Shown here piece after piece: positions 15,944 to 24,213 of a DNA stretch of 64,000 nucleotides (the stretch's first letter is position 1; each line of letters begins with the position of its first letter). A program made the translations under genes and the position numbers. This stretch comes from Caballeronia novacaledonica (GTDB taxonomy: Bacteria; Pseudomonadota; Gammaproteobacteria; Burkholderiales; Burkholderiaceae), in contig NZ_OGTP01000003.1 of assembly GCF_900258035.1 (NCBI RefSeq), positions 186,001 to 250,000 of the forward strand, read 5' to 3'. Below the pieces are notes generated by a model. The model did no database searches, was not told the origin of the DNA, and worked only from the letters and a program-made list of their open reading frames with translations.

Positions 15944-17290
15944 CTAGTTCACTATCAACTGCCAAAGAAGCATCGCATTCAGCGCCACGATAGTGCCGGC
16001 GCACAGCCACGCTAATGCTCGCGGAATGCCTCGAATCCGGAATCGACCCATCAACCTTTGGTCCGATGCAAAGGTCACCAGCGGAATGACGGCCAGCGGC
16101 AGTTGCACGCTGAGCACCACTTGACTCGCGACCAGTAACTGGTTCGATCCGTGTTCCCCGAAGGCACAAACGGCAAGCAATGCCGGTCCGATCGCCAGCG
16201 TTCGAGTCTGAAGAGCGCGGACCCAACGTGCGCTCTTCATTTGCAAAAACCCTTCCATCACCGCCTGTCCTGCAAGCGTTCCAGTCACGGTCGCGTTGAG
16301 CCCGCATGCAAGCAGGGCTGCAGCGAAAATGACGCCTGCCCATTGGCTGCCCACGAGAGGCGCGATCAGACGGTGGGCGTCCGCAAGATCGTTGACGTCG
16401 TAATGGCCGCTTGCGTGAAACACAGCGGCCGCAACGATCAAGAGAGAGGCATTGACAGTGAAAGCCAGACCCAGCGATGCAAAGGTGTCGATATTGACGC
16501 CCTTCATGGCGTGGTCGATCGACGGTTCGTCTCGCTCGCTGGCGTGATGCTTCACGAGCGCGGAATGAAGATACAGATTGTGTGGCATCACGGTCGCACC
16601 CAAAATGCCAGCGGCAAACCAGAGCATTCCTGCATCGCGGAGCAAGTCGGTCGATGGCTTGATGCCGGCGAGCGCTGCATGCCATGACGGGTTCGCGAGC
16701 GCAAGCTCGACGACGAAGCAGAGGCCAACAAAGAAGATCAACGAGCTGATCACTACTTGCAGCGGACGTTGTCCGCGGCTTTGCAGCGCCAACATAGCGA
16801 ATGTGGCGACTGCGGACATCATCACACCGACCGTCAGCGACACGCCAAGCAGAAGTTGCAGCGCGACCGCACTACCAACAACTTCAGCAACATCACACGC
16901 GATAATCGCGATCTCGCAGGTGATCCACAGGAAGAGTGTGCTTCGACGGCTGTAACGCTCCCGGCACAATTGAGCCAGGTCCCGCCCCGTTACGACGCCC
17001 ACTTTCGACGCGAGCCACTGCAACAGCAAACCCATCAAACTCGCTGCGAGGACCACGCTTAACAATTGATAGCCGTACTTCGCTCCACTTCCGAGCGCCG
17101 TGGCCCAGTTACCCGGATCCATGTAGCCGACAGCCACTAGAGCCCCGGCACCGATAAACGATGACCAGCGCCCACGAGCACCTCGGGATCCTTTGGGTGG
17201 CTCGCCTCGACGCCTGCTTCCGGTTTCCGGGAGACAGTTGGGGGCCGGCAAATCAGTTGACCCTGTCTGATTGAGTACGAACGTGTTCAT
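15944..17290 (-). CDS. mntH: NRAMP-family divalent metal transporter
   Basis: A 448-residue NRAMP carrier, normally proton-coupled uptake of Mn(II) or Fe(II). The metal-binding signatures are intact: DPGNW in helix 1 (residues 58-62) and the helix 6 motif MPHNLYLHS. It has an N-terminal extension of about 40 polar residues before the first helix. Its promoter region carries a perfect copy of the element found at the amidohydrolase and MFS genes, so metal import appears tied to the pathway rather than to general metal homeostasis. No MntR or Fur box was recognised. It may supply metal for the amidohydrolase, VOC or oxygenase steps. Confidence 0.85.
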   Translation of the reverse strand: MNTFVLNQTGSTDLPAPNCLPETGSRRRGEPPKGSRGARGRWSSFIGAGALVAVGYMDPGNWATALGSGAKYGYQLLSVVLAASLMGLLLQWLASKVGVVTGRDLAQLCRERYSRRSTLFLWITCEIAIIACDVAEVVGSAVALQLLLGVSLTVGVMMSAVATFAMLALQSRGQRPLQVVISSLIFFVGLCFVVELALANPSWHAALAGIKPSTDLLRDAGMLWFAAGILGATVMPHNLYLHSALVKHHASERDEPSIDHAMKGVNIDTFASLGLAFTVNASLLIVAAAVFHASGHYDVNDLADAHRLIAPLVGSQWAGVIFAAALLACGLNATVTGTLAGQAVMEGFLQMKSARWVRALQTRTLAIGPALLAVCAFGEHGSNQLLVASQVVLSVQLPLAVIPLVTFASDQRLMGRFRIRGIPRALAWLCAGTIVALNAMLLWQLIVN

Positions 17291-17489
17291 GGTTCCGCGG
17301 ACTGTGAGTTGATTTTTGGCGACCAGGTTGAAACGATTGGCGGGTCGCCTGAGCAGAGACGCCGCAGCGTCTCGAAGGCTCGTTTGCCGACTTCGTCGTC
17401 GCTGATGGGTGACGGCTGCGGCACCCGAGGTGCACGGATGCAGTCACCCACTCAATCGGCGTGCGACGATGCGCACCGGTCGATATACT

Positions 17490-17546
17490 CAGTCTGCCTG
17501 TATACTTTGAGGGTGTCAATCAGGCGGCGGATAGGGAAGTTCCCTA
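17490..17546 (-). promoter_or_regulatory. Shared bipartite element, copy d (NRAMP gene)
   Basis: In gene sense, the palindrome TAGGGAAGTTCCCTA (17532-17546) comes first, then TTGACA (17514-17519), then TATACAGGCAGACTG (17490-17504), 200 bases before the NRAMP start. It matches copy a in layout and sequence over about 40 bases. The fully symmetric first box is the clearest form of the TTCCC-TA half of the element. Confidence 0.7.
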
Positions 17547-17692
17547 AATGATTGAAACGTTGATGCGGCCGTTGAAGGGCCTCGCGCGTGCGGTCCTGTC
17601 GGCGCTCATCCGGCGAGGTAGTCGTGTTCCCGGCGGCCGCAGGCGGATGTGATGGAGAGAAGTGACAGAGTCAGTTCCGTCACGAGTGGAAG

Positions 17693-17729
17693 TCCAGACG
17701 CCCTGATGAACCAGACGCCCTGGTACACC
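17693..17729. repeat. 12-base direct repeat with operator-like TGGTACACC
   Basis: CCAGACGCCCTG occurs at 17693-17704 and 17711-17722. The second copy runs into TGGTACACC (17721-17729), a 9-of-10 reverse match to the palindrome found at 4151 and 19178. It lies in the gap between the capA-like stop and the NRAMP promoter. Significance is uncertain. Confidence 0.35.
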
Positions 17730-17821
17730 TCCGGATCACAAAATCCGATTTGTTCATTGCGTCTCGGGAGGATGCTCGCGTCCTCCCGAGCAGCGGGAGA
17801 AACGCGAGCGGAATCCCTCAG

Positions 17822-19162
17822 TTAAAGATTCGACCTGATCTTTCCGACGCAGCGGTCACCCTCTCGCACGATCTCGACGCTCGCGCCGAACGGTTGGGAG
17901 AGACCGTCGAGGCGAGACAGGATTCGTGCAGCTTCATCTCCGGAGGCCAGTTGCGGGCACCCGCGCCGACTTCTCGGCGCGTCTCGCCCAAGCGTGATCG
18001 GATGAAGCTCACTATCAGCGAGCACTCCATTCTCAAACGTGAACCTGGCGACAACGGACTCCCAGAAGAGCGGTTGTTTGCCGTAACCGGTCACCACATC
18101 GAAGAGATCCGCAGGCGTAGAAGTCAGTGGCATGCCTTGCTGTTCATAGACTTCGAGCGGGAACGAAGAGAACGTCTCCACGTTGAAGATGAAGTTGCCA
18201 AGCGAATAGCAGATAGGACGACCGGCATAGAGCTCGACCCCACGAAGCATGTGGGGACCATGGGCGAAGACGCCATGGGCACCGGCATCGATCAACTTGT
18301 GGGCGAGCGGCTGAAGAAACTCCGCGGGCGTCTCACTATTCCAGCGGCCTTGAAGTCCTTCGTGACAATGGAGCCCGACGAACACGAGGTCAGCTTGGCG
18401 CGATGCTTCGCGCACCGAGGCCGTCAGTTCGTCAACATCTCGCTCCAACGCGTCCGTCACCACTCGGGAGGTATCGCTCGGAGCAAAGTTGACGCCCTCG
18501 ACCGCAAACCCTCCCTCCGGGGGCGGATCGTAGACGTTCTTGTCCGGATAAGGGAAATGAATTCCCGGTGCAGTCGTCCCTGTTGCGGCCACGTTCACGC
18601 CGGCCTCTGCCAGGATTTCACGCAGCTCGTCGAATCGCTCCTTCTTGATGTAGTGAGTCTTCTGGACTCGAACTGGTGCAATGCCAGGGCGCCCAACGTC
18701 ACCCACGCTCGGATCCGCAGCAAGGTTCAGGCGTGCATTGCTTGAGCCCGCAGCGATGTACGCGACTCGGCAACCGGGCGCGCTGAAATAGCGCGGCGCA
18801 CGCGCTTCACGCAGCGTTCGGCCCACTCCGGCGTACGTCAATCCACGCGCCTCGAGCGCCTCGATCGATGACACGAGTCCGGAGACTCCGTAGTCAGTGG
18901 CGTGGTTGTGCGCCATACCGTAGATATCGATTCCGAGCCATTCAAACTCCGACAACAACTCGGGCTCCACACCGCACGGAATGCCATGCATGGTCGTCGA
19001 TGCCATCCGGCCTCGGCCGGGGAAAACCATCTCAACGTTTGTTATCGCAACGTCGGTGTTCCTCAGCATCTCGACGAGAGCGAGGAAATCAGCATCGGGG
19101 TTGGGCGAGATGCGCTGCGTGAGCATGGCGTCGCCCGTGGCAAGAACACTTACTTTTGACAC
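17822..19162 (-). CDS. CapA-family metallophosphoesterase-like protein
   Basis: A 446-residue protein of the CapA/PGA_cap family, a calcineurin-like fold that is membrane-anchored in gamma-polyglutamate systems but here has no signal or anchor. Metal-ligand motifs are visible: ATGDAML, the Asn-Glu of TNVEMVF, AHNHATDYG, LHCHEG and AHGPHML followed by YSLGNFIF. The GTG start at 19162 is preceded by AGGAAGGAG. No other polyglutamate synthesis genes are near, so a capsule role is unlikely. Soluble CapA proteins in catabolic clusters are uncharacterised. A TGGTGTACCA palindrome sits just upstream of its ribosome site. Confidence 0.8.
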   Translation of the reverse strand: MSKVSVLATGDAMLTQRISPNPDADFLALVEMLRNTDVAITNVEMVFPGRGRMASTTMHGIPCGVEPELLSEFEWLGIDIYGMAHNHATDYGVSGLVSSIEALEARGLTYAGVGRTLREARAPRYFSAPGCRVAYIAAGSSNARLNLAADPSVGDVGRPGIAPVRVQKTHYIKKERFDELREILAEAGVNVAATGTTAPGIHFPYPDKNVYDPPPEGGFAVEGVNFAPSDTSRVVTDALERDVDELTASVREASRQADLVFVGLHCHEGLQGRWNSETPAEFLQPLAHKLIDAGAHGVFAHGPHMLRGVELYAGRPICYSLGNFIFNVETFSSFPLEVYEQQGMPLTSTPADLFDVVTGYGKQPLFWESVVARFTFENGVLADSELHPITLGRDAPRSRRGCPQLASGDEAARILSRLDGLSQPFGASVEIVREGDRCVGKIRSNL

Positions 19163-19177
19163 AATGGAGCTCCTTCC

Positions 19178-19199
19178 TGGTGTACCAAATTGGGATACA
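19178..19199. promoter_or_regulatory. TGGTGTACCA palindrome upstream of the capA-like gene
   Basis: TGGTGTACCA (19178-19187) is followed by GGGATACA. This is the same pairing of a palindrome and a GGNATAC half-site as in the gntR/MFS promoter at 4139-4160. It lies 16 bases before the GTG start, where repressor binding would block expression. It suggests that the GntR protein encoded at 4204 also controls this gene; this is not shown. Confidence 0.45.
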
Positions 19200-19323
19200 T
19201 TGATCTCGATGGGCCGGATTGTCAATGCAATATTCGCTCGTTGTCAACGCGCTTGGGCGCGTCCGAAGGCTGCCGAGTAGTCGCAATGGCGCAGGCTGGC
19301 TTGCTATAGCGGACATCAGTGAA

Positions 19324-19386
19324 TTCCCTTACATACGCGCCGAAAATACACAGGCAGACTGAACACAAATATAGACAGGCAGGCTG
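19324..19386 (+). promoter_or_regulatory. Shared bipartite element, copy e (double, MFS B)
   Basis: TTCCCTTA (19324-19331) is followed after 15 bases by TACACAGGCAGACTG (19347-19361) and then TAGACAGGCAGGCTG (19372-19386), 25 bases start to start. MFS B begins 158 bases downstream. The region lies between the divergent capA-like and MFS B genes, and the sense of the element points to MFS B. Confidence 0.65.
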
Positions 19387-19543
19387 AATACTGACCTAGG
19401 ATTTACCCGAGTGAACGGCATAGCGTGTTCCCCGGACGGTTTCGTCGAAAACGCCGCGATCGATCCCCTTTTCACCGTCAGCATCGAAAGGACGTTCGTT
19501 GGGATCGCGTTACGAGCCGGTCGTACCAAAGGGAGACACTTGA

Positions 19544-20797
19544 ATGAGCGATCCATCTGGAGCCAAACTGCAAAAGGCGGAGACCAATTCCTTCGACCTT
19601 TCTGGAGGCCATGGCATGGCTCGCAGCGGCCTGTGGATGGCATTGCCCATCCTCGCAATCGTGATGGTCGGCGTTGCAGGGCACGCAGCCTCCTCCCTCA
19701 AACCGCTGATCATCCAAGCTTTCGTTCAGTCTGTCGGCTTTGACAAGGCAACGGCCGGCTACCTCCTTACCGCCGAAATGATTTCGACAAGCGCGGGGAC
19801 CGTTCTCGCAACGGCTTTTCCATTCGCTCTGCGTCGGCGGGAGTATTTGTTCGCCGCTCTCGCGATGATGATGCTGGCAAACGTGGGAAGCATCGCGTTC
19901 AAGACCGACCCGGGCTTTTTCCTCTATGTCCTGCGCTGCCTATCGGGGGTGGGCGCGGGCTTCGGCTTGGGACGGCTTGGAATTCTGATCGCCCTCTCCG
20001 GACGCCCGAGCAAGACGGCAGCGCTGTATTCGACGAGCACTCAGCTATACGGCGCGGCGGCAGCGTTCGCGATGCCGTTCATCGTTAGACTCTGCGGTTC
20101 GAATGCGATTTTCTTGATCCTGGCCGGCACTGTTCCTCTCGGGCTGGCGCTCATCGCGTTCATCCCGGAAAGCGACGTGCGCAATGAGAAGAAGAAAAAG
20201 GCAGTCGTCGATGCCGCGCACGCACTCGGACTCAGCGAGAAGGCGATTCTCGCTACGACGTTCGGAGTGTTCTACCTCGGCGTTGGAACATTCTGGCCCT
20301 TCATATCCGTCTTGGGCGAGACATCCGGAATTGCATCCGCAACGATGTCCACCGTTTTGGGATGGGCCGCAATCGTGAGCGCCCTCGGGTCTGCAACGGC
20401 TGTCTTTGTCGGCGATCGCAAAGGCTCGGCCTCCATCATCACCGTTTTCTTTCTCTTATTGTGTGGCTCTGTCGTATTGCAGCTGTTCTTTCCGCGGTCG
20501 CTGGTTATATTCATCTGCTCGGTGTTGCTCTTCGCCCTGGCCTACTGGGTGATCAACCCAATGATCCTCGGCGTGCTGTCGAAGTTAGACCGATCTGGTC
20601 AGATGAACGGCGTCTACTACATCGTCGCGGTCGGTGGGATCGCATTGGGTCCGGCGTTGGCAGGTTGGATTCTCACCCACGAGAGGGATCGGTTCACGAG
20701 CGTCGAATTTCTGCGGACTGCCAGTTTGAGTTTGCTCGCAGTGTCGTCTGCGGTGCAGATTTACTACGCGTTCCGCGCCCGCCGCCTATCCCAGTAA
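19544..20797 (+). CDS. MFS transporter, paralogue B
   Basis: A 417-residue, 12-helix carrier and close paralogue of the leftward gene at 13978, sharing long identical runs in helices 1-2 and in the WVINP-ILGVLSKLD segment. The N-terminal 30 residues and the central loop (ESDVRNEKKKKAV) differ most. The start follows an AGGGAGA site. Its promoter carries a double copy of the shared 15-base element. Keeping two such similar carriers in opposite orientation suggests an old local duplication, with division of labour such as substrate import and intermediate export, or use of two related substrates. Confidence 0.85.
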   Translation: MSDPSGAKLQKAETNSFDLSGGHGMARSGLWMALPILAIVMVGVAGHAASSLKPLIIQAFVQSVGFDKATAGYLLTAEMISTSAGTVLATAFPFALRRREYLFAALAMMMLANVGSIAFKTDPGFFLYVLRCLSGVGAGFGLGRLGILIALSGRPSKTAALYSTSTQLYGAAAAFAMPFIVRLCGSNAIFLILAGTVPLGLALIAFIPESDVRNEKKKKAVVDAAHALGLSEKAILATTFGVFYLGVGTFWPFISVLGETSGIASATMSTVLGWAAIVSALGSATAVFVGDRKGSASIITVFFLLLCGSVVLQLFFPRSLVIFICSVLLFALAYWVINPMILGVLSKLDRSGQMNGVYYIVAVGGIALGPALAGWILTHERDRFTSVEFLRTASLSLLAVSSAVQIYYAFRARRLSQ

Positions 20798-20926
20798 GGT
20801 AACGAGGTCTCGATCCTGCACGGACCGTCGTTGCCAAAACTTCGTTGAGAAGTGTTGGCGTGTTGGGTCGCCAAAACGCCTAATGCCGCACCGCGACACC
20901 TTGAAATTAGTGATTGGAGACTTTCA

Positions 20927-21049
20927 GTGAATACGCTTTCCACGGGCGCATTGCGCATCCGTATCAGAATCGCTCTCGGCATCACGTTCATTATGATGGG
21001 AGCAGCGCTGCAGTTACTGCATTTGTCGAACTGCCTCGCAGGCCGATAA
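20927..21049 (+). CDS. Possible 40-residue membrane peptide or chemoreceptor remnant
   Basis: A GTG-started frame with GGAG at good spacing encodes about 40 residues, with a basic stretch (LRIRIRIALG) followed by one hydrophobic segment. The pattern resembles the first 30 residues of methyl-accepting chemotaxis receptors, and the rest of such a protein is absent. It is either a truncated receptor or a small membrane peptide. The other bases between 20798 and 21305 show nothing recognisable. Confidence 0.35.
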   Translation: MNTLSTGALRIRIRIALGITFIMMGAALQLLHLSNCLAGR

Positions 21050-21305
21050 TACGGTGTTGCACATCGAAGCCGACACGGCCAGATTGGTCAGATTTTCGTA
21101 TCTGCGCCCCATCCCTGCTCGTCGGTACTCGTCCGTCTCAGCGTCTCTTACCAAAGCTGAACCGCCGCTCGAACGACCATGCACCGATGACGGCGAAGGG
21201 CTGGAGTTGGCCGAAACCCGGCGAGCTTGATCCGCTCGCGCCGAAATTACGTGCGAGAATGGTCCACCGAACCAAACGCGCGTTCGCATCTCGCCGAGTT
21301 ACTGA

Positions 21306-22268
21306 ATGCCAGCCTTGACGCCTTTTTCGTCGGCGCGACTATCGCTCACCGATATCGATGAGTTGATCACTCTGCTTGAGATTCGCGTGCTCGGCCTGTC
21401 TGAGTGTCTCGTCAGCGAAGGTTTCGTTCTCGAGCTAGATGGCAACGATGCGCCAGGCATCCACTACATTCTGTCGGGAGTCGGGCTGCTGCATATCGGC
21501 GGCTCGACCACACTGACGCTCTCGCCTCACACGTTGCTGATCGTACCGCCGCGCCATCCCTTGAAGCTCGAAGTGCCGTCGCGTGGCGCAGGCGTCGCGC
21601 CGACGGTCGTGTCCGGGCGCGAGCACAAACGCGTCGTCGATTCGATCAAGCGGTTCCGCGCCGGCTCGACAGAGCCGATGACCGTGATGATCTGCGGCTA
21701 TTTCAACGCATCCTTCGGCGCGTCGATCGATCTCTTCGAGCACTTGTCTGCGCCTATTGTCGAGAAATTCGAGGCATCCGATCGCCTGGACACTTACCTC
21801 CGGACCGCATTCGATGAATTGATGGCGCAGGAAATTGGCGCGGGCGCGATGTCCGGTGCGCTCCTCAAGCAGGTGATCGTCGCGCTCGTGCGTCGCTCGC
21901 TGAAATCGAGCGCGCTCTGGATGGAACGATTTGCCTTGCTCGGCGACCCGCAGATCGCACGCGCGTTCGCCGACATGACCGCGCGACCCTCCGCGCCTCA
22001 CACGGTCGAAAGCCTTGCGCAGACTGCGTGCCTCAGCCGCTCGGCCTTCATGGCGCGCTTTTCGACGGCGCTCGGCCAGTCGCCGATGCAGGTGCTGCGC
22101 GACATTCGCATGCGTCAGGCCGCCGCCCAGCTCCGCGCCGGCGATCTCGCGCTCGATCAGGTCGCGCGCAACGCGGGCTATACGAGCCGCGGCGCTTTCG
22201 TGCGCGCCTTTCGCGACATATACGGCGCTCCGCCCGCCGAGTTCCGGACCAAGGCCCTGACAGCCTGA
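21306..22268 (+). CDS. AraC-family transcriptional regulator with cupin sensor
   Basis: A 320-residue regulator. The N-terminal two-thirds is a cupin_6-type ligand domain (GIHYILSGVGLLHIGG, PHTLLIVPPRHPL). The C-terminal third holds two helix-turn-helix motifs of the AraC/XylS type (TVESLAQTACLSRSAFMARF and LDQVARNAGYTSRGAFVRAFRDIYG followed by PPAEFR). It precedes four co-directional genes after a 122-base gap and probably controls them. Its DNA target is not identified. The shared 15-base element upstream in the window is one candidate, as AraC proteins bind long direct or tandem sites, but nothing links them directly. Confidence 0.85.
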   Translation: MPALTPFSSARLSLTDIDELITLLEIRVLGLSECLVSEGFVLELDGNDAPGIHYILSGVGLLHIGGSTTLTLSPHTLLIVPPRHPLKLEVPSRGAGVAPTVVSGREHKRVVDSIKRFRAGSTEPMTVMICGYFNASFGASIDLFEHLSAPIVEKFEASDRLDTYLRTAFDELMAQEIGAGAMSGALLKQVIVALVRRSLKSSALWMERFALLGDPQIARAFADMTARPSAPHTVESLAQTACLSRSAFMARFSTALGQSPMQVLRDIRMRQAAAQLRAGDLALDQVARNAGYTSRGAFVRAFRDIYGAPPAEFRTKALTA

Positions 22269-22390
22269 CGACGCCCACGGACTTTTGCGCACCTTTGCCG
22301 GACCCTGTGCAAAGCGGCCGCTCCTACACTGCGTCTCAATGCAGGAACACAGGATTCCCGCAGCGACCAACCGGACACAGGAGCATTGTC

Positions 22391-22927
22391 ATGAGCCGCA
22401 TCGCCATTCCGCAAGACATCCCCGCTGAATCGAAATCCGTAGTCGACGCCATTTCAAAGCAGTTGAAGCTCACGCCCAATCTTTTCCGCGTGATGGCGCA
22501 AAGCCCGTCCGCACTGAACGGCTGGGCCGGCTTGCAAGCATCGCTCGCGAAGACGCTCGACGTGAAAACGCGCGACGGTATCGCACTCGCCGTGTCGCAG
22601 ATCAACGAATGTCAGTATTGCCTAAGCGCGCACACCTATGTCGCCTCCCGATTCGCCGGGCTTTCCGATGACGAAATCGCCCTGAATCGTCGGGGCCTGT
22701 CCGAATCGCCGCGCATCGCGGCGGCGGTCGCGTTCGCGCGGGCCCTCATGCAGACGCGCGGCAAGATCGCCGACAGCGATCTCGACGCGGTGCGCGCCGC
22801 AGGTTACAGCGACGCGAACATAGTCGAAATCATCGCGCTCAGTGCGCAGTTCATGCTGACGAACTTCGTCAACAACGTCTTCGAAACCGAGATCGATTTT
22901 CCTGTCGTCGACGTGGAAACCGCATGA
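22391..22927 (+). CDS. AhpD-like carboxymuconolactone decarboxylase family protein
   Basis: A 178-residue all-helical protein of the CMD/AhpD family. The redox motif ECQYCLSAH matches the E-x-CxxC-xxx-H pattern of AhpD-type alkylhydroperoxidases, so a peroxidase or disulfide-reductase role is more likely than decarboxylation. The start follows GGAGCATTGTC, giving an acceptable ribosome site. It is the first structural gene after the AraC regulator and is followed 34 bases later by an ICL-type lyase. It may protect that pathway from peroxide; this is inference. Confidence 0.85.
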   Translation: MSRIAIPQDIPAESKSVVDAISKQLKLTPNLFRVMAQSPSALNGWAGLQASLAKTLDVKTRDGIALAVSQINECQYCLSAHTYVASRFAGLSDDEIALNRRGLSESPRIAAAVAFARALMQTRGKIADSDLDAVRAAGYSDANIVEIIALSAQFMLTNFVNNVFETEIDFPVVDVETA

Positions 22928-22961
22928 GCGCAGGGCTACGACCATACTTCTGGAGCAGGTC

Positions 22962-23786
22962 ATGACACGCACCGTCGCAGAAAAGCGCGCTGACTTTCGC
23001 GCATTGCATACGTCCGGCTGCTTCGTGCTGCCGAATCCGTGGGACGTGGGAAGCGCCCGTTATCTTGCGAGCCTCGGCTTCAAAGCCATCGCGACGACGA
23101 GCTCCGGTTTCGCATGGTCGACCGGGCGCGCCGATAACGGCGTCGAACGCGCCATCATTCTCGGCCATCTGCGCGCGATGGTCGATGCGACCGACCTGCC
23201 CATCAACGCCGACTTCGAGAATGGCTTCGGCGCAGACCCGGCAGCCGTCGCGCAGAGCGTCGGGCTTGCCGTCGACACCGGCGTGGCGGGCTTGTCGATC
23301 GAAGATTCCACCGGCGATCCCGCAGCGCCGCTGCTCCCGATCGATGTGGCCGTGGCGCGTCTCGAAGCCGCGCGCCATGCGATCGACGAGCGCGGCGGCG
23401 ATACGATGCTGACCGGCCGTGCGGAGAACTTCTTCGTCGGCGTGCCCGATCTCGACGATACGCTGGCGCGCCTCGCAGCCTATGCGGCGGCGGGCGCCGA
23501 CTGTCTGTACGCGCCGGGCATTCAGACGCGCGAGCAGATCGAAGCGGTCGTCTCGGTCGTGGCGCCCAAACCCGTGAACGTGCTGGTCGGCGTGACCTCG
23601 GCCTTCACGCTTCACGACCTGGCCGCGCTCGGCGTACGACGGGTGAGCGTCGGCGGCGGCCTCGCGCGTGCGGCGTGGGGCGGCTTCATGCGCGCCGCGC
23701 AAGGCCTCGCGAACGGACGCTTCGACGGTTTCGAAGGCGCCGCGGCGGGCGCGCAATTGAACGCGCTCTTTGGAGGCGACGCCTGA
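22962..23786 (+). CDS. Isocitrate lyase/PEP mutase family protein
   Basis: A 274-residue TIM-barrel enzyme of the ICL/PEPM superfamily. Landmarks are the substrate-binding NPWDVGSAR near the N-terminus, the metal-site NADFENGFG and VAGLSIEDSTGD, and the central GRAENFF. The active-site Cys loop of true isocitrate lyases (KKCGH) is absent, which fits the 2,3-dimethylmalate/oxaloacetate hydrolase and phosphonomutase-like branch. It is probably a C-C lyase or hydrolase acting on a small 2-oxo or dicarboxylic acid. It lies between AhpD-like and RidA genes. The substrate cannot be read from sequence. Confidence 0.85.
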   Translation: MTRTVAEKRADFRALHTSGCFVLPNPWDVGSARYLASLGFKAIATTSSGFAWSTGRADNGVERAIILGHLRAMVDATDLPINADFENGFGADPAAVAQSVGLAVDTGVAGLSIEDSTGDPAAPLLPIDVAVARLEAARHAIDERGGDTMLTGRAENFFVGVPDLDDTLARLAAYAAAGADCLYAPGIQTREQIEAVVSVVAPKPVNVLVGVTSAFTLHDLAALGVRRVSVGGGLARAAWGGFMRAAQGLANGRFDGFEGAAAGAQLNALFGGDA

Positions 23787-23820
23787 GCATTCCAGTCATC
23801 TTTTTTCAAGGAAGCATGTC

Positions 23821-24213
23821 ATGACTCGCGAAATTATTCGGGTGGAACCCCTGTCGGGCTGGCTCGAACGGTGGAAAGCGCCGACGTCCGCCGTGACGCG
23901 TCACCAGGACACGATCTATGTGTCGGGCTTTCCGCCCTTCGATCCCGATACCGGCGAAGTGCTCGATGCGCCGATCGAGCAACAAACGCAGCGCGTGCTC
24001 GAGCAGTTGAAACTTTGCGTCGAGTCGGCAGGATCATCGCTGGACCAGGTTCTGAAGTGCAATGTGTATTGCACGTCGGTCGAGATGTTTCCGGTGGTCA
24101 ACGAGATCTATGCGCGGTTCTTCGGGCCGCAGCCGCCCGCGCGCATCTTCGTCAACGTGCCGGCGTGGCCCGGCCGTTTCGACATCGAGATCGATTGCGT
24201 CGCGGCGGTATGA
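23821..24213 (+). CDS. RidA-family protein
   Basis: A 130-residue YjgF/YER057c/UK114 trimeric-fold protein. The C-terminal motif PPARIFVNVPAWP carries the conserved Arg used by RidA to hydrate reactive imines and enamines. A start with AAGGAAG upstream gives normal length. Its stop overlaps the ATG of the following methyltransferase gene. A role in hydrolysing an enamine or imine intermediate made by the pathway fits the context, but archetypal RidA and pathway-specific members look alike. Confidence 0.85.
   Translation: MTREIIRVEPLSGWLERWKAPTSAVTRHQDTIYVSGFPPFDPDTGEVLDAPIEQQTQRVLEQLKLCVESAGSSLDQVLKCNVYCTSVEMFPVVNEIYARFFGPQPPARIFVNVPAWPGRFDIEIDCVAAV

Noticed and set aside
21042-21049. GCCGATAA, the -10 element of sigma-28 promoters
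   Set aside because: No TAAA -35 element at the proper distance, and it overlaps the stop of the small frame.
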